Assembly: GCF_900129935.1 (NCBI RefSeq)
Contig: NZ_FQXJ01000019.1
Location: forward strand, 1 to 64,000
Direction: 5' to 3'
Length of the DNA: 64,000 nt
Source of the DNA: Desulfosporosinus lacus DSM 15449
Lineage (GTDB): Bacteria; Bacillota; Desulfitobacteriia; Desulfitobacteriales; Desulfitobacteriaceae
In this document: piece after piece, positions 63,412 to 64,000 of the stretch
Numbering within the stretch: position 1 is the stretch's first letter
Layout: each line of letters starts with the position of its first letter
Position numbers and translations under genes: made by a program
The notes under the pieces: generated by a model
Database searches by the model: none
The model's input: the letters and a program-made list of their open reading frames with translations, nothing else
Told to the model about the DNA's origin: nothing

Positions 63412-64000
63412 ATGCAAAAGGTATTAGTCGCCGAAATTGGTGATGATACAATAGTTGTGAAAGCATTTGCCAATCTAGACACGGAAAATCCACTTTTACT
63501 AGGGCAAGGGATCTCTCTGACGACTGAATACGATGGGGATTATCGAACTGGGTTACAATTTGCTCTTACTGACTTAGAGAAAGATATCGGACCTGTTGGT
63601 TGTTTAGGGGATATACCTTTTTATGCTGTAAGTTCAGTGCCGAAAATTCACACAATGAAAGTGAATGGACCAATTGTTTTTACGGGCGGGATTTTACCGG
63701 CTACTGAAGCTATTATGAAAGCTGCTAAACTGATCTATGAGGAAGTTGGAGAAGTCCTGGTACTTGATGTTGGTGCGATAGCGACAAACTTGTATTCGCT
63801 AACTTCTGGACTAATGCCCCAACGAACGGTTGAAGAGGATTTGGGAGTTCTTATTAATCCTTTACCCTTGGTAAAGCTGATAGGTGAAAATAGAATCGTA
63901 GAACATCATGGAGAAGAATGGGAAAAACTTATTACATCCAGACCGGAAACACCTGAACAGATGGTCTTTAGCGCTGAGATAACTTCCGCCGCAATAACAA
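63412..64000 (+). CDS. Glutamate mutase GlmL (MutL)-like protein, cut by window end
   Basis: 196 codons are open from ATG 63412 (GAGGAGAGAGAG upstream) to the last base, so the gene continues beyond the window. VLVLDVGAIATNLYSLTSG and QRTVEEDLGVLINPL resemble the second ATPase-domain half of GlmL/MutL proteins (DVGGATTDV and RTVEGDLG in typical members). The first phosphate-binding motif (normally DVGST) is changed to EIGDDT. The relation is probable; activity is doubtful. Confidence 0.6.
   Translation, partial: MQKVLVAEIGDDTIVVKAFANLDTENPLLLGQGISLTTEYDGDYRTGLQFALTDLEKDIGPVGCLGDIPFYAVSSVPKIHTMKVNGPIVFTGGILPATEAIMKAAKLIYEEVGEVLVLDVGAIATNLYSLTSGLMPQRTVEEDLGVLINPLPLVKLIGENRIVEHHGEEWEKLITSRPETPEQMVFSAEITSAAIT

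Overview
The window reads as chromosome of a low-GC, anaerobic, spore-forming Firmicute of the Desulfosporosinus/Desulfitobacterium type. The grounds are frequent TTG and GTG starts with strong AGGAGG sites, a YtaF sporulation gene, ferredoxins and multihaem cytochromes c, a quinone-linked molybdopterin oxidoreductase, a Rieske/cytochrome b module, and Firmicute RNA regulators (T-box, ykkC class). No rRNA, tRNA, CRISPR array, prophage or intact transposase was seen. The genus is an inference from gene content, not from a search.

Layout. 1-3.5 kb is an accessory patch with a HepT/MntA toxin-antitoxin pair, a GNAT-type toxin-antitoxin pair whose toxin is truncated, and four copies of a roughly 78-base palindromic repeat. 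2.2-12.1 kb is mixed housekeeping: glycosyltransferase, Tat-signal phosphoesterase, epimerase, AAA ATPase, ferritin-like protein, ABC-F ATPase, ytaF, coaE and a lytic transglycosylase. 12.2-14.8 kb carries a CsoR-family regulator that looks persulfide-sensing (Cys-Tyr-Cys), a DUF134 protein, a NifX-like protein and an Mrp/NBP35 ATPase.

15.2-27.4 kb is the main respiratory and sulfur region: trihaem cytochrome c, a split YeeE/YedE sulfur transporter, a PhsA/PsrA-type molybdoenzyme with its FeS and NrfD subunits, Rieske, cytochrome b in two pieces, a large multihaem cytochrome c, small FeS and zinc-ribbon proteins, and a CoA-disulfide reductase/rhodanese fusion. The most striking observation is in the second transporter half (16879-17448). 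An in-frame UGA sits where the family has the CPGT cysteine, and it is followed by a hairpin matching the bacterial SECIS at U17, G23 and U24. I read it as a selenocysteine-containing sulfur (or selenium) transporter.

27.7-41 kb is mixed: VanW, acetyltransferases, methyltransferase, ilvD, a D-aminoacylase, a PadR / signal-less tungstate-binding-like protein / ChrA operon, and a thioredoxin-reductase relative lacking its CxxC. 41-54.6 kb is amino-acid biosynthesis: thrB-hom on the minus strand, then ilvE-ilvB-ilvN-ilvC-leuA-leuD'-leuB behind a ykkC-class (probably ppGpp) riboswitch, then proC-proB-proA behind a T-box. leuC and the 5' end of leuD are missing from between leuA and leuD.

54.7-64 kb has a small kinase, an MFS exporter, a probable glycolipid operon (UgtP/MGDG-synthase-like glycosyltransferase plus PAP2 phosphatase) behind a Pho-box-like repeat array, two lipoproteins, a DUF6530/GIY-YIG pair behind a perfect palindrome, a secreted NlpC/P60 hydrolase, and the start of a GlmL-like protein cut by the window end. 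Three solo hairpin elements resembling right ends of IS200/IS605-family transposons lie in the leaders of plus-strand genes.
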